A stretch of DNA of 64,000 nt from BJGV01 sp964196335 (GTDB lineage Bacteria > Pseudomonadota > Gammaproteobacteria > Burkholderiales > Nitrosomonadaceae). The translations under genes were made by a program, and so were the position numbers. The notes beneath the pieces were generated by a model. The model was given only the letters and a program-made list of their open reading frames with translations. It had not been told where the DNA came from and made no database searches. How positions within the stretch are numbered: the first letter of the stretch is position 1; every line of letters starts with the position of its first letter. This document shows positions 9,234 through 18,959 of this stretch, piece by piece. The stretch is from contig OZ250175.1 in the NCBI GenBank assembly GCA_965238155.1, forward strand, positions 310,001 through 374,000, in the 5' to 3' direction.

Positions 9234-10277
9234 CTATCCCGGAAAGCTTTCTTTACTCACGGCCTTAGTCCGAGCTTCAGCATTTGTAATAACATTACGT
9301 TTAACCAATTCCATCAAATTCTGATCCAGTGTTTGCATACCTACACCCTGGCTGGTCTGGATTGTTGAATACATTTGTGCCACCTTTGCTTCCCGTATCA
9401 GATTACGAATTGCCGGAGTGCCAATCATAATCTCATGAGCAGCTACCCTACCAGCGCCATCCTTGGTTTTACATAGTGTCTGTGAAATTACTGCACGCAG
9501 TGATTCTGATAACATTGCGCGCATCATTTCCTTCTCATCTGCTGGGAATACATCAATAATTCGGTCAATAGTCTTAGCAGCAGAGCTTGTATGAAGCGTA
9601 CCAAATACCAGATGACCTGTTTCTGCTGCAGTCATGGCAAGACGAATAGTTTCCAAATCACGCATTTCACCAACGAGAATAATATCAGGATCTTCACGCA
9701 AAGCTGAACGTAACGCATTACTAAAACTGTGTGTGTCACGCCCGACTTCCCTTTGATTAATAAGACTACTTTTGCTTTCGTGAACAAATTCAATTGGATC
9801 TTCAAGCGTCAAAATGTGCCCGTGCTCTTTCTCATTAATGTCATTAACCATAGCTGCCAGGGTTGTAGATTTCCCTGAACCAGTAGGCCCGGTCACTAAC
9901 ACTACGCCACGCGGCTGTTGTGCAATTTCAGCAAAAATCTTTGGTGCCTTAAGATCCTCTAAAGTCAGAACAGTCGAAGGAATTGTTCTCAAAACTGAGG
10001 CTGCGCCACGCTGGGTGTTGAAAGCATTTACCCTGAAACGTGCAAGGTTTGGAACTTCAAAGGAAAAATCACATTCCAAATCCTCTTCATAGGATTTTCG
10101 CTGTCCATCATTCATGATGTCATACACCATTTCGTGGACATCTTTATGCTCCATGGCGGGCAAGTTTATTTTTCTTATTTCGCCATGTACACGGATCATT
10201 GGGGACATTCCTGCGGACAGATGTAAATCCGAAGCCTTGTTCTTGACCGCAAAGGAGAGTAGTTCTACTATGTTCAT
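9234..10277 (-). CDS. pilT: PilT, pilus retraction ATPase
   Basis: Hexameric ATPase that powers type IV pilus retraction. It has 347 residues, the usual PilT length. Walker A GPTGSGKST is at 130-138, the Asp box is LEDPIEFVHESK, Walker B is ILVGEMRDLETI, and the His box is GHLVFGTLHTSSA. The C-terminal AIRNLIREAK segment is the AIRNLIRE retraction motif. It is transcribed with pilU and divergently from yggS. Confidence 0.96.
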   Translation of the reverse strand: MNIVELLSFAVKNKASDLHLSAGMSPMIRVHGEIRKINLPAMEHKDVHEMVYDIMNDGQRKSYEEDLECDFSFEVPNLARFRVNAFNTQRGAASVLRTIPSTVLTLEDLKAPKIFAEIAQQPRGVVLVTGPTGSGKSTTLAAMVNDINEKEHGHILTLEDPIEFVHESKSSLINQREVGRDTHSFSNALRSALREDPDIILVGEMRDLETIRLAMTAAETGHLVFGTLHTSSAAKTIDRIIDVFPADEKEMMRAMLSESLRAVISQTLCKTKDGAGRVAAHEIMIGTPAIRNLIREAKVAQMYSTIQTSQGVGMQTLDQNLMELVKRNVITNAEARTKAVSKESFPG

Positions 10278-10430
10278 AATCTAGTTCCGGTATTGTCGTT
10301 ACATTTGTATACGGCTATAACCTCCCAAAGATTGAGCAGATCAGGATATTTATACATAGAGCCGGATAACTTATCGGGGCAACATATTGGGTGAAAGCCG
10401 ACGCAGAAAGGCAAATTAAACCAACAGATT

Positions 10431-11159
10431 ATGATGACAAATATAGACTCTGCCCTACAATCTGTTAAAGAACGTATAGCTACAGCTGCAATAAATGCCG
10501 GTCGTCAGCCAGATGAAATCATGCTTCTGGCCGCAAGCAAAACAAATCCTGCCGAACAGATAAAAAAAGCGTGGCTTGCAGGACAAACCATTTTTGGTGA
10601 AAACTACCTTCAAGAGGCATTAGAAAAAATACTGGCGCTATCTGACTTACCTATCGAATGGCATTTCATTGGGCCCATACAGAGCAATAAAACAAAACGT
10701 ATTACGGAGAATTTTGCCTGGGTTCACAGTGTAGATAGAAAGAAAATTGCAGACCGCCTGTCGCGAGACAGACCCCAAACACTTCCCCCGCTTCAAGTCT
10801 GCTTACAAGTAAATGTAAGCGGGGAAGATACGAAAAGTGGTGTATCACCTGAATCTGCGTCAGCGCTGGCAACTTATGTAGCAGGGTTGCCTCGCATGAA
10901 ATTACGCGGATTAATGGCCGTCCCCGAGCTTACTTCTGCCACTGCTTTGCAACGTAGCCAGTTTCATATGCTTCGAATAATTTATGATCAACTGAGACAG
11001 GACGGGTTTGATCTTGATACGCTCTCAATGGGTATGTCAGAGGACATGAATATTGCTATTGCAGAAGGCGCGACAATGGTACGAATTGGAACTTCTATTT
11101 TTGGGCCAAGACGCTATCCCATACCCGAGGAACTTGCTGCTGCCCGTACTATTCGTTAA
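10431..11159 (+). CDS. yggS: YggS/PROSC pyridoxal-phosphate homeostasis protein
   Basis: Cytoplasmic PLP-binding protein that keeps vitamin B6 and amino-acid pools balanced; no enzyme activity is known. The 242 residues form an alanine-racemase-like barrel. LLAASKTNP carries the PLP lysine, and GENYLQEA, WHFIGPIQSNK, LQVNVSGEDTKSG and LSMGMSEDM are family signatures. Two adjacent ATG codons open the frame, and either could be used. proC, a frequent neighbour, is absent. The 3' end overlaps the convergent ferredoxin gene by 11 bp. Confidence 0.95.
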   Translation: MMTNIDSALQSVKERIATAAINAGRQPDEIMLLAASKTNPAEQIKKAWLAGQTIFGENYLQEALEKILALSDLPIEWHFIGPIQSNKTKRITENFAWVHSVDRKKIADRLSRDRPQTLPPLQVCLQVNVSGEDTKSGVSPESASALATYVAGLPRMKLRGLMAVPELTSATALQRSQFHMLRIIYDQLRQDGFDLDTLSMGMSEDMNIAIAEGATMVRIGTSIFGPRRYPIPEELAAARTIR

Positions 11160-11394
11160 GAGCAGTATACTTATATTTCAACTGCTCTTTAGTTTCTATG
11201 ATATCTGGATTAACGACAATACAATTTACCGGACACACTTCAACACATTGTGTTGTTTCATAATGTCCCACACATTCAGTACATAATTCAGGGTCTATTA
11301 TGTAGATTTCTTCACCTTGCGAAATTGCACTATTAGGACATTCCGGCTCACATACATCACAATTTATACATTCGTCTGTAATCATTAAAGCCAT
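11149..11394 (-). CDS. YfhL-type 2[4Fe-4S] ferredoxin
   Basis: Small ferredoxin of 81 residues with two cluster-binding motifs: CINCDVCEPECPN, and CTECVGHYETTQCVEVCPVNC with an insertion inside the second motif. This spacing is typical of the YfhL / Allochromatium-type ferredoxins. I start it at the ATG at 11394 (MALMITDECINC); the longer open frame reaches into coaD. It follows coaD by 16 bp and probably shares its transcript. Confidence 0.92.
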   Translation of the reverse strand: MALMITDECINCDVCEPECPNSAISQGEEIYIIDPELCTECVGHYETTQCVEVCPVNCIVVNPDIIETKEQLKYKYTALNE

Positions 11395-11410
11395 ATAAAC
11401 CTCTATAAAA

Positions 11411-11899
11411 TCACTTCCCAGCTTTGATGCGAAGTTGTTTTGCAACCAAAGGATGTACAAATTTATCTGCATTACCACCAAGTAACGCAATTTCACGCAC
11501 AATGGTCGCAGAAATAAACATATATTGCTCAGACGGGGTCATAAAGACAGTTTCAACATCGGGATACATACTACGATTCATCCCCGCCATTTGGAATTCA
11601 TATTCAAAGTCAGAAACTGCACGAAGCCCGCGCAATATCACCCTAGCATTTTGCTGTTGCAAAAATTCCATCAATAATCCAGAAAACACCATTACCTCTA
11701 TATTGGCACAATCTATTAATACCTCACGCGCCATTTTCACACGCTCATCCAAGGTAAAGAATGGCTCTTTTCCGCTACTTGGCGCTACTGCAACCACCAC
11801 TTGGTCAAATAAACTTGAGGCACGCCGAACCAAATCCTCATGACCGCGAGTGATAGGATCAAAAGTGCCCGGATAGATAGCTTTATCGATCTTTCTCAT
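11411..11899 (-). CDS. coaD: Phosphopantetheine adenylyltransferase
   Basis: Makes dephospho-CoA from 4'-phosphopantetheine and ATP, the penultimate step of CoA synthesis. The 162 residues match the family. The nucleotidyltransferase motif YPGTFDPITRGHEDL carries the TxGH form of the active site, and the C-terminal MFISATIVREIA is the second signature. It overlaps the rsmD end by 17 bp, so rsmD-coaD-fdx is one transcript. Confidence 0.96.
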   Translation of the reverse strand: MRKIDKAIYPGTFDPITRGHEDLVRRASSLFDQVVVAVAPSSGKEPFFTLDERVKMAREVLIDCANIEVMVFSGLLMEFLQQQNARVILRGLRAVSDFEYEFQMAGMNRSMYPDVETVFMTPSEQYMFISATIVREIALLGGNADKFVHPLVAKQLRIKAGK

Positions 11900-12437
11900 A
11901 TTTTAATACTTGATAATGCACTCTTCCTGCCTGACTACCACGCCAAACTGACCAATCTTCATTTGGCTCAAAAGAGTTTCCAGCCTCTAAATATATCAGG
12001 CCATCTTGTGTAAGATGCGATGGTAATAAGTTTAATACTTTAGGTAATAATCCTAACTGATATGGTGGATCAAGAAAAATCACGTCAAATAGCCGCTGGT
12101 CAGATATGATAAATTCTAGCGCATCCATCATCAGTAATTCTATTTGATCAGTTCGCAGTTTTTGCAGGCTGCTCTGTAAGACACTATATACCTTACGATC
12201 AGACTCCACCATCACTACATGCTCTGATCCCCTGGATGCGGCCTCAATACCCATCGCTCCACTACCAGCAAATAAATCCAGACAAACTTTGCCACTCATA
12301 TCCTGCCCCAACCAGTTAAAAACTGTTTCACGAACTCTATTAGGTGTCGGGCGCAAAGCGATATTACTTGGAAACGAAATTACACGGCCACGCCATTTAC
12401 CGCCGATCACACGAACTTTATTTTGAATCAAGGACAC
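11883..12437 (-). CDS. rsmD: 16S rRNA (guanine966-N2)-methyltransferase
   Basis: SAM-dependent methyltransferase for G966 of 16S rRNA. It has 184 residues. The N-terminal VRVIGGKWRGRVISF, motif I LDLFAGSGAMGIEAASRG and the catalytic DPPY (FLDPPYQLG) are all visible. The start is a GTG at 12437 with a weak ribosome site. It is followed by coaD, a common pairing. Confidence 0.94.
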   Translation of the reverse strand: MSLIQNKVRVIGGKWRGRVISFPSNIALRPTPNRVRETVFNWLGQDMSGKVCLDLFAGSGAMGIEAASRGSEHVVMVESDRKVYSVLQSSLQKLRTDQIELLMMDALEFIISDQRLFDVIFLDPPYQLGLLPKVLNLLPSHLTQDGLIYLEAGNSFEPNEDWSVWRGSQAGRVHYQVLKYEKDR

Positions 12438-12490
12438 AGGTAAAATTTATGAGAACACGCTTACAGATTGATTATCTTCGTAAAAAATTT

Positions 12491-13831
12491 TTACTCCTTT
12501 TTTATAGCCCCCACCACAACTGTCACCATCCCTTCCGGAATGATGCGTCTCTGAAACGCATCTTTAATTTGTGCTACTGTAACATTATCAACAGCACTCA
12601 CGTAGTCATCCAGGTAGGTGAGAGGAAGTTTATAGAATCCTATCACGGCGAGGTATCCCATGATTTTCTTATTACTGTCTATACGCAGAGGGAAGCCACC
12701 AACAATATTCCCCTTAGCTGCAGTCAGTTCCTTCTCAGTTGGACCTTCAGCAACAAAATCAGCTAATACTTTTTGCGTAATCATTAAAGCTTCTTCGGAT
12801 TGCTCTTTTTTAGTCTGCAAACCAATCTGAAACGGGCCTGCCTGCTTTAGTGGAAAAAAACTACTATGGACACTGTAGGCCAGTCCACGTTTCTGTCGAA
12901 TTTCTTCCATCAAACGAGACGCAAACCCACCACCACCAAGTATGTAGTTTCCTACCAACAGCGGATAATAATCTGGGTCATCACGCTTTAACCCCGGATA
13001 AGCCAATAGAATATGGCTTTGTGTTGCCGGATGAGTAATTCTTTTAATGCCTGATACAGGTTTTGTCACCGGAGGCAATATATCGACAGCCTTACTTTGT
13101 GGCAAATCTTTTGATAATGCCTCGGCAATGGCAACTGCCTCAGAACGACTAACATCTCCCATAATTGAAATCACAGCATTTGCAGCTGAATAGTGGGACT
13201 GATAAAAATCAACTAAATTCTTACGTTGCAATCTGTTTAATGTGTCTACTTCACCAGAACCACGTAGCCCATAGGGGTGAACTCCATATAGCATTTTCTT
13301 TAGTGTACGGTTTGCAATATAACCAGGCCTGGTTTCTGCTTCTTTCAATCCGGCAATTACTCTTGCTCTTTCTCTTTTTAGGGCATTTTCAGGAAATTCT
13401 GGGTACTGTATCACTTTAGAAAAGATATCCAGCGCTTGGTTGCGTTCATTTTTATTACTTAGAGTTCGTAGTAAAACACCGGCACGGTCCCGGTCGAATC
13501 GAGCACTCAGTTGTGCGCCAACATCGGCCAACGATTTGGAGATTTTGTCTTCAGATAAACCGCCTGCTCCAAGGTCAAGGAGCTGCAGAGTCAAGCTTGC
13601 GCAGCCTGATTTTTCAGGTGTATCAGCACTACTTCCCGCACTAAAATCTACACTTATATCAAGTATCGGCAGCCCACCACTTTCGACAAAATATACCTGA
13701 GTGCCGGAAGAAGTTTGCCAATGCTGAATGGGAAGAGTCGCCAGCGCCCATTGAGAGTAAATGCCCAAAAACAAGGTGAGGAAACAACAAACCGGTTGCA
13801 GCGAAACCATTTTTCTAAGTGCTTTTTTCAT
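12491..13831 (-). CDS. M16 peptidase-like protein, non-catalytic partner
   Basis: Insulinase-family (M16) protein of 446 residues with an N-terminal membrane/signal helix (about 8-32), so probably periplasmic. The zinc motif HxxEH is missing at the expected place (region around CASLTLQLLDLGAGG), while the C-terminal M16 domain (LAYSVHSSFFPLKQAGPF) is well kept. This is the usual pattern for the inactive half of a two-subunit M16B protease. The active partner lies 25 bp upstream. Confidence 0.87.
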   Translation of the reverse strand: MKKALRKMVSLQPVCCFLTLFLGIYSQWALATLPIQHWQTSSGTQVYFVESGGLPILDISVDFSAGSSADTPEKSGCASLTLQLLDLGAGGLSEDKISKSLADVGAQLSARFDRDRAGVLLRTLSNKNERNQALDIFSKVIQYPEFPENALKRERARVIAGLKEAETRPGYIANRTLKKMLYGVHPYGLRGSGEVDTLNRLQRKNLVDFYQSHYSAANAVISIMGDVSRSEAVAIAEALSKDLPQSKAVDILPPVTKPVSGIKRITHPATQSHILLAYPGLKRDDPDYYPLLVGNYILGGGGFASRLMEEIRQKRGLAYSVHSSFFPLKQAGPFQIGLQTKKEQSEEALMITQKVLADFVAEGPTEKELTAAKGNIVGGFPLRIDSNKKIMGYLAVIGFYKLPLTYLDDYVSAVDNVTVAQIKDAFQRRIIPEGMVTVVVGAIKKE

Positions 13832-13856
13832 CTGAGTCTGATTTAAATTTATATAC

Positions 13857-15260
13857 TTAATGGCGTAATCCAGTAGGTGGAGGAATGGCGGCAGATCTTT
13901 GTTCTAGTGGCTGTGGATCAAGAACTGCCACTGTCAAGCCATCATCTATCAAATATTTTATTGCCACTTCGCGAACCTGTTTAGCCGTAACAGCCTGTAG
14001 TTTTTTTATAATTGTATCTAGATCATGATACGACAACCCGACAGATTCTAACTGGCCAATCTGCATCGCCTGGTAAAACATCGAATCAAGCTGAAACACG
14101 TGGCCAGATACTACCTGCGCCTTGGCACGTGCAAGCTCTTTTTCAGTCACACCCTCACTTATTAGTCTTTCAATTTCGTCACGCAAGGCTGCCTCTAGCT
14201 CGGCTACCGATTTCCCTTCACTTGGAGTACCAAACAGAAAAAACATACTGGGGCCACGCCCTGTAGAATCGTAGTCAGCATTTATCGAACTGGCAATGTG
14301 TAGATTCCGTACCAATTCTTTATTTAGTCGTGCTGATTCATTGCCATTTAATACCCCTACCAGCATCTCCAGTGCATAGGGTTCCCAGTCAGCATCTGCA
14401 TCATGTAATACTGGTGCATGATAACCCATGACGAGATAAGGCATTTGTGCCGGGGCTTTTACTTGCAGCCGTTTAATTCCCGCTTGTGTTACCTCTGTCT
14501 GTGGCTTACGTAAAGTCAAAGAGGTTATCGGGCGAGATTTAATTTTGCCATAATATTTCTGTGCCAAGGAATATACTTCTTTTGGGTCTACATCTCCCAC
14601 TACTACCAACACAGCGTTGTTGGGAGCATACCAACGGTCATACCATTCCTGAGCGTCATCAACGCTCATATTCTCCAAATCGTTCATCCAACCAACAATC
14701 GGACGCCTGTATGGATGAGACTGATACGCAACGGATAACATTTTCTCATATACAAGCGCGTGTGGCTGATCATCCGTACGTAATCGGCGCTCCTCCATTA
14801 CTACCTTGATTTCTTTGGAAAATTCTTCCTTTGTTAATATCAGGTTACGCATCCGGTCAGCTTCCAGCTTCATAGCTAATGCTAACCTTGATTTGTGTAA
14901 TTGTTGAAAATAACCAGTGAAATCACGACCGGTAAATGCATTATCGCGCCCACCTACTGCTGCTATTTGCTTAGAAAATTCACCACTGCTAACATTTTTA
15001 GTTCCCTTAAACATCATATGCTCCAGTACGTGAGCAACGCCCGTAGTACCGTTCAATTCGTCAATACTTCCCGCCTTGTACCATATTTGAGAGACAACTA
15101 CTGGAGAACGGTGGTCTTCTCGGACAATTAGTTTAAGACCGTTAGCAAGCATGTATTCGTGTGGATTAGCGAAAACCTCAAATGAAATCAATGAAATTGA
15201 CATAAATATGATAGCTGGCAATCTGCGAATATGAAAAGCAGAACCGGAATTAAATCTCAT
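13857..15260 (-). CDS. M16 zinc peptidase, catalytic subunit
   Basis: Periplasmic zinc protease of 467 residues with an N-terminal signal helix (about 10-31). The inverted zinc motif HVLEH is at residues 77-81, and the downstream glutamate ligand lies in the EIKVVMEERRLRTDDQP region. The C-terminal M16 domain includes LVMGYHAPVL. It forms an operon with the inactive partner and is divergent from ftsY. The substrate is unknown. Confidence 0.9.
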   Translation of the reverse strand: MRFNSGSAFHIRRLPAIIFMSISLISFEVFANPHEYMLANGLKLIVREDHRSPVVVSQIWYKAGSIDELNGTTGVAHVLEHMMFKGTKNVSSGEFSKQIAAVGGRDNAFTGRDFTGYFQQLHKSRLALAMKLEADRMRNLILTKEEFSKEIKVVMEERRLRTDDQPHALVYEKMLSVAYQSHPYRRPIVGWMNDLENMSVDDAQEWYDRWYAPNNAVLVVVGDVDPKEVYSLAQKYYGKIKSRPITSLTLRKPQTEVTQAGIKRLQVKAPAQMPYLVMGYHAPVLHDADADWEPYALEMLVGVLNGNESARLNKELVRNLHIASSINADYDSTGRGPSMFFLFGTPSEGKSVAELEAALRDEIERLISEGVTEKELARAKAQVVSGHVFQLDSMFYQAMQIGQLESVGLSYHDLDTIIKKLQAVTAKQVREVAIKYLIDDGLTVAVLDPQPLEQRSAAIPPPTGLRH

Positions 15261-15439
15261 TTTTTAATAACCCAAGATTAAGATAATGGAATAAAATTTC
15301 ACTTGTTATAGCCCAACGATAAACCGAATTTAATATGACAGCCTACCAGAATGCAAAGTTTCTTCAAATATAAGAATAACTCTATCCAAGACAAATTTTT
15401 ATCTGCCTGCCGGACAACTATCATCAGACGAGGATACTC

Positions 15440-16333
15440 ATGATCTGGGGAAATCTGGGCAAACAGTTATCAGGCATACTTGGCAGCGGTAAGATAGATG
15501 AAAACCTCTATGAAGAGTTGGAAACAGGATTACTTACTGCCGACGTTGGTATAAATGCGACTACCTGGTTACTTAGTACGTTACGTAAACAAGCAAAACG
15601 AGAAGGCTTAACTAATGCAACGCAATTAAAAGAAGCGCTAAAAGAGGCCTTGTTTATATTACTTACTCCACTTGTACGCTCTTTTGATTCTAGTACAGAG
15701 AAGCCATTCATCATCATGATGACGGGTGTAAATGGTGCAGGAAAAACCACCTCTGTTGGTAAACTTGCCCATTATTTTCAGTCTCAGGAAAAATCTGTAC
15801 TACTTGCCGCCGGCGACACATTCCGAGCTGCGGCTCGTGAGCAACTTATTGCTTGGGGTAAACGCAATAATGTTTCTGTCGTCTCACAGGACGCCAGTCA
15901 ACAGCAAAAGGGTGATCCGGCAGCAGTTATATTCGATGCAGTTAACGCTGCCAAGGCACGCAATATAGATATTGTATTGGCAGATACTGCTGGTCGTCTC
16001 GCCACACAACTACACCTTATAGAAGAAATTAAAAAAGTAAAGCGGGTTATCTCAAAAGCCAGCCCGGGCGCACCACATGAAGTATTGTTGGTACTGGATG
16101 CCAATACCGGCCAAAATGCGGTTAGTCAAGTAAAAGCATTTGATGACGCACTGGGTATTACAGGCCTTATACTTACTAAACTTGATGGCACAGCCAAGGG
16201 TGGCGTAATAGCTGCTATTGCCATGCAACGCCAACAAAATCCCATTCCACTGTACTTTATTGGGGCAGGTGAGGGTATTGAAGATTTACAGCCTTTTGAC
16301 GCAAGAAAATTTGTAGAAGCTTTGTTCGATTGA
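15440..16333 (+). CDS. ftsY: FtsY, signal recognition particle receptor
   Basis: SRP-family GTPase that docks ribosomes making membrane proteins at the Sec translocon. It has 297 residues: a four-helix N domain, the G domain with GVNGAGKTT at 96-104, DTAGR, and TKLDGTAKGG. The acidic A domain found in the E. coli protein is absent, as in many short FtsY proteins. It is the first gene of ftsY-ftsE-ftsX. Confidence 0.96.
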   Translation: MIWGNLGKQLSGILGSGKIDENLYEELETGLLTADVGINATTWLLSTLRKQAKREGLTNATQLKEALKEALFILLTPLVRSFDSSTEKPFIIMMTGVNGAGKTTSVGKLAHYFQSQEKSVLLAAGDTFRAAAREQLIAWGKRNNVSVVSQDASQQQKGDPAAVIFDAVNAAKARNIDIVLADTAGRLATQLHLIEEIKKVKRVISKASPGAPHEVLLVLDANTGQNAVSQVKAFDDALGITGLILTKLDGTAKGGVIAAIAMQRQQNPIPLYFIGAGEGIEDLQPFDARKFVEALFD

Positions 16334-16381
16334 TTTTGCCATATTTCATTATACATATCTGTAGTTTGGAAATTTTTCTAT

Positions 16382-17035
16382 ATGATTAGCTTCAGCAATG
16401 TCTATAAGCGTTACCCAAATGGGTTTGAAGCGCTGAAAAACATTGTTTTCACCATTAAACAAGGTGAAATGGTTTTTATAACCGGGCATTCTGGTGCCGG
16501 TAAAAGTACGCTTTTAAAGTTGATCGGGGCTATCGAGCGTCCCTCAACCGGCGGTATCATTGTCAATAATCACAATGTTAGCAAACTAAAGAACCGTGCA
16601 ATTCCATTTCTACGGCGCAATCTTGGAATGGTTTTCCAAGGTCAAAAAATTTTGTTTGATCGTTCGGTATTTGATAATGTTTTATTACCGCTACAAATCT
16701 GTGGTTTTGATCACTGGTCAGCAACTGGAAGAGTCCGTGCAGCTCTGGACAAAGTGGGATTACTTGGCAAAGAAAAAGCACTTCCCATTACACTATCAGG
16801 TGGTGAGCGGCAAAGATTATGTATTGCCCGAGCTGTAGTCAATCGCCCTTCTATTCTTATTGCCGACGAACCAACTGCATATCTTGATCCTGACTATACC
16901 AGGGACATCATGAATATGTTTAAATCATTTCATCAGGTAGGTGTAACAGTTTTGATCACTACCCCTGATGCAGAGTTACTTGAGAGCTCCCAACATCGTA
17001 CTTTGGTTTTAAGTCACGGAGAGTTAGTAACGTGA
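16382..17035 (+). CDS. ftsE: FtsE, cell-division ABC ATPase
   Basis: ATPase partner of FtsX, which activates peptidoglycan amidases at the division septum. It has 217 residues. Walker A GHSGAGKST is at 35-43, the signature is LSGGERQRL, and Walker B is ILIADEPTAYLD. Its last 4 bp overlap ftsX, indicating translational coupling. Confidence 0.95.
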   Translation: MISFSNVYKRYPNGFEALKNIVFTIKQGEMVFITGHSGAGKSTLLKLIGAIERPSTGGIIVNNHNVSKLKNRAIPFLRRNLGMVFQGQKILFDRSVFDNVLLPLQICGFDHWSATGRVRAALDKVGLLGKEKALPITLSGGERQRLCIARAVVNRPSILIADEPTAYLDPDYTRDIMNMFKSFHQVGVTVLITTPDAELLESSQHRTLVLSHGELVT

Positions 17036-17937
17036 ATACATGGCTTTCTCATCACTGGCATGCATTTTTTCTGGCTCTTCGAAGATTAGCTGGCGCCCCG
17101 CTTGCAAGCCTGCTCAATATTACCGTGATAGGAGTTGCCTTCAGTCTTCCCACAGGGGTCTATATGCTGCTAGGTAACGTTCAGAATTTTTCTGGTCAAT
17201 TATCAGGAGCGCCACAATTAAGCGTATTTCTAAAACAAGGTACAGACAAAGCCGCAATAGAGAAATTAGAATCACATCTGAGACAACATCCACAAATTGC
17301 AAACTTCCGGTTCATTTCCAAAGACAAGGCTTTAAAGCAGCTAAAACAAAAAAGCGGACTGGCTGATGCAGTAAATAGCCTAACGCGAAATCCGCTACCC
17401 GATACTTTCATAATTGATGCCAGGAGTGTCTCGCCTGAAACGCTAAAGCAATTACGTGCCGAAATGCTGAAATGGCCTGATTCTGAGCACGTTCAACTTG
17501 ATTCTGCCTGGATGGAGAAGCTAAACGCATTGCTTAAGCTTGGGCAGCTGGCGGTATTGATACTTACAGCCTTATTAAGTTTTGCGTTAATAGTAGTAAC
17601 ATTCAACACTATTCGTTTACAAATTCTTACAAAACGTGACGAGATTGAGATATCAAAGTTGATCGGAGCAACCAGTAATTTTATACGCCGTCCCTTTCTC
17701 TATTTTGGTGCAATTCAAGGTGTGGCGGGAGGAGCTATAGCATGGCTTATTGTTGCTATAGTAATTAATTTAATAAATAGCGAATTGACGAATTTGGTAC
17801 AACTATATGCTGTTGATTTTCACCTGTATCATATTTCTTTTGAAGACAGCATCAGTCTGTTACTGTTTTCATCTTGGCTGGGTTGGGCAGGATCATGGCT
17901 ATCGGTTGCAAGTCATCTCTGGCAAATAGAACCTTAA
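17032..17937 (+). CDS. ftsX: FtsX, cell-division membrane protein
   Basis: Inner-membrane partner of FtsE (301 residues). There is one membrane helix near residues 22-48, a periplasmic domain (about 55-165), and three C-terminal helices. The segment TFNTIRLQILTKRDEIEISKLIGA before the third helix is the FtsX signature. The start is GTG at 17032, overlapping ftsE. Confidence 0.94.
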   Translation: MNTWLSHHWHAFFLALRRLAGAPLASLLNITVIGVAFSLPTGVYMLLGNVQNFSGQLSGAPQLSVFLKQGTDKAAIEKLESHLRQHPQIANFRFISKDKALKQLKQKSGLADAVNSLTRNPLPDTFIIDARSVSPETLKQLRAEMLKWPDSEHVQLDSAWMEKLNALLKLGQLAVLILTALLSFALIVVTFNTIRLQILTKRDEIEISKLIGATSNFIRRPFLYFGAIQGVAGGAIAWLIVAIVINLINSELTNLVQLYAVDFHLYHISFEDSISLLLFSSWLGWAGSWLSVASHLWQIEP

Positions 17938-17984
17938 GTAATCCTGAAAGTTATCGTATTATCCTTAGGAACCTTTCGAGACGA

Positions 17985-18011
17985 TTAGCACTCAAAGCTA
18001 TAGAGTGCTAA
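17985..18011 (+). promoter_or_regulatory. CIRCE element (HrcA operator) before rpoH
   Basis: A perfect 9-9-9 CIRCE: TTAGCACTC (17985-17993), nine bases, GAGTGCTAA (18003-18011). It ends 30 bp before the rpoH start, in the short gap after ftsX. The known function of this element is binding the heat-sensitive repressor HrcA. A TATAGA hexamer lies across the spacer (from 17999) and could be a -10 box, but I see no good -35. Confidence 0.93.
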
Positions 18012-18041
18012 AATCAGAGCTAATAATACAAGGAGTAAACA

Positions 18042-18893
18042 ATGACTTTTGATCTGGCAATGCCTGCAACTAGCGGTAGCATTGAAAGTTATGTCCGGTC
18101 TGCTAATAGTTTCCCTATTCTTTCTCAGGAAGAAGAAGTTAGCCTTGCACGACGTCTTAGGGACGAAGACGACATAACTGCCGCGCGCCAATTAGTACTA
18201 TCACATTTACGTGTAGTGGTTTCTATCGCCAGGGGCTACAAAGGGTATGGCCTGCCACAGGCTGACCTGATTCAGGAAGGAAATATTGGGCTAATGAAAG
18301 CAGTCAAACGTTATGACCCGGAACGTGGGGTACGACTTGTGTCGTTTGCCGTACACTGGATTAAGGCGGAAATCAATGAATTCATACTACGGAACTGGCG
18401 GCTCGTAAAAATTGCAGCAACAAAAGCACAGCGTAAACTGTTCTTTAATCTTCGAAGCCTGAAACAAAGTCTTGGTGCTATGGGCCCGGAAGAGGTCAAT
18501 GCCATTGCAAATAAATTGAGTGTCAAGACTGAAGAAGTAATGGAAATGGAAACACGCTTTAGTGGACGTGACATTTCAATTGAGCCCCTGTCCCAAGACA
18601 ATGATGAGACCTATAATTACAGTCCTATTGCCTATCTTACTGATGGTACTGAGCCATTACAAGTATTGGAGGCGCAAGAAAACAGCCGCCTGAACAACAA
18701 AAAACTGGAACAAGCGTTGGCCAATTTAGATGCACGTAGCCGCCGGATCATAGAAGCCCGCTGGTTGCGTGGAAAAAAAGCTGTAACACTTCATAAGCTC
18801 GCTGAAGAATTGGAAGTGTCTGCTGAACGTATCCGCCAAATAGAAGTTAAAGCGTTTCAAAAAATGCGTATGATGATGGAACCAGCTGTATAA
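18042..18893 (+). CDS. rpoH: RNA polymerase heat-shock sigma factor RpoH
   Basis: Sigma32, which directs RNA polymerase to heat-shock promoters. It has 283 residues. Region 2 (DLIQEGNIGLMKAVKRYDPE) and the RpoH-specific box QRKLFFNLR, at about residues 130-138, distinguish it from other sigma70 proteins. Region 4.2 (LAEELEVSAERIRQIEVKA) ends the protein. The ribosome site AAGGAG lies just before the ATG. A CIRCE operator precedes it and a bidirectional terminator follows. Confidence 0.97.
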   Translation: MTFDLAMPATSGSIESYVRSANSFPILSQEEEVSLARRLRDEDDITAARQLVLSHLRVVVSIARGYKGYGLPQADLIQEGNIGLMKAVKRYDPERGVRLVSFAVHWIKAEINEFILRNWRLVKIAATKAQRKLFFNLRSLKQSLGAMGPEEVNAIANKLSVKTEEVMEMETRFSGRDISIEPLSQDNDETYNYSPIAYLTDGTEPLQVLEAQENSRLNNKKLEQALANLDARSRRIIEARWLRGKKAVTLHKLAEELEVSAERIRQIEVKAFQKMRMMMEPAV

Positions 18894-18910
18894 ATATAGC
18901 ATAGCCATTA

Positions 18911-18938
18911 AGAAACGGAGCCTAAAGGCTCCGTTTCT
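18911..18938. terminator. Bidirectional terminator between rpoH and hsp20
   Basis: A perfect 12-bp stem AGAAACGGAGCC / GGCTCCGTTTCT with a TAAA loop, between the two convergent genes. T-tracts are short and interrupted on both sides, so efficiency is uncertain. The position is right for ending both transcripts. Confidence 0.8.
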
Positions 18939-18959
18939 TAATTTACTTACTTTGTTTTT

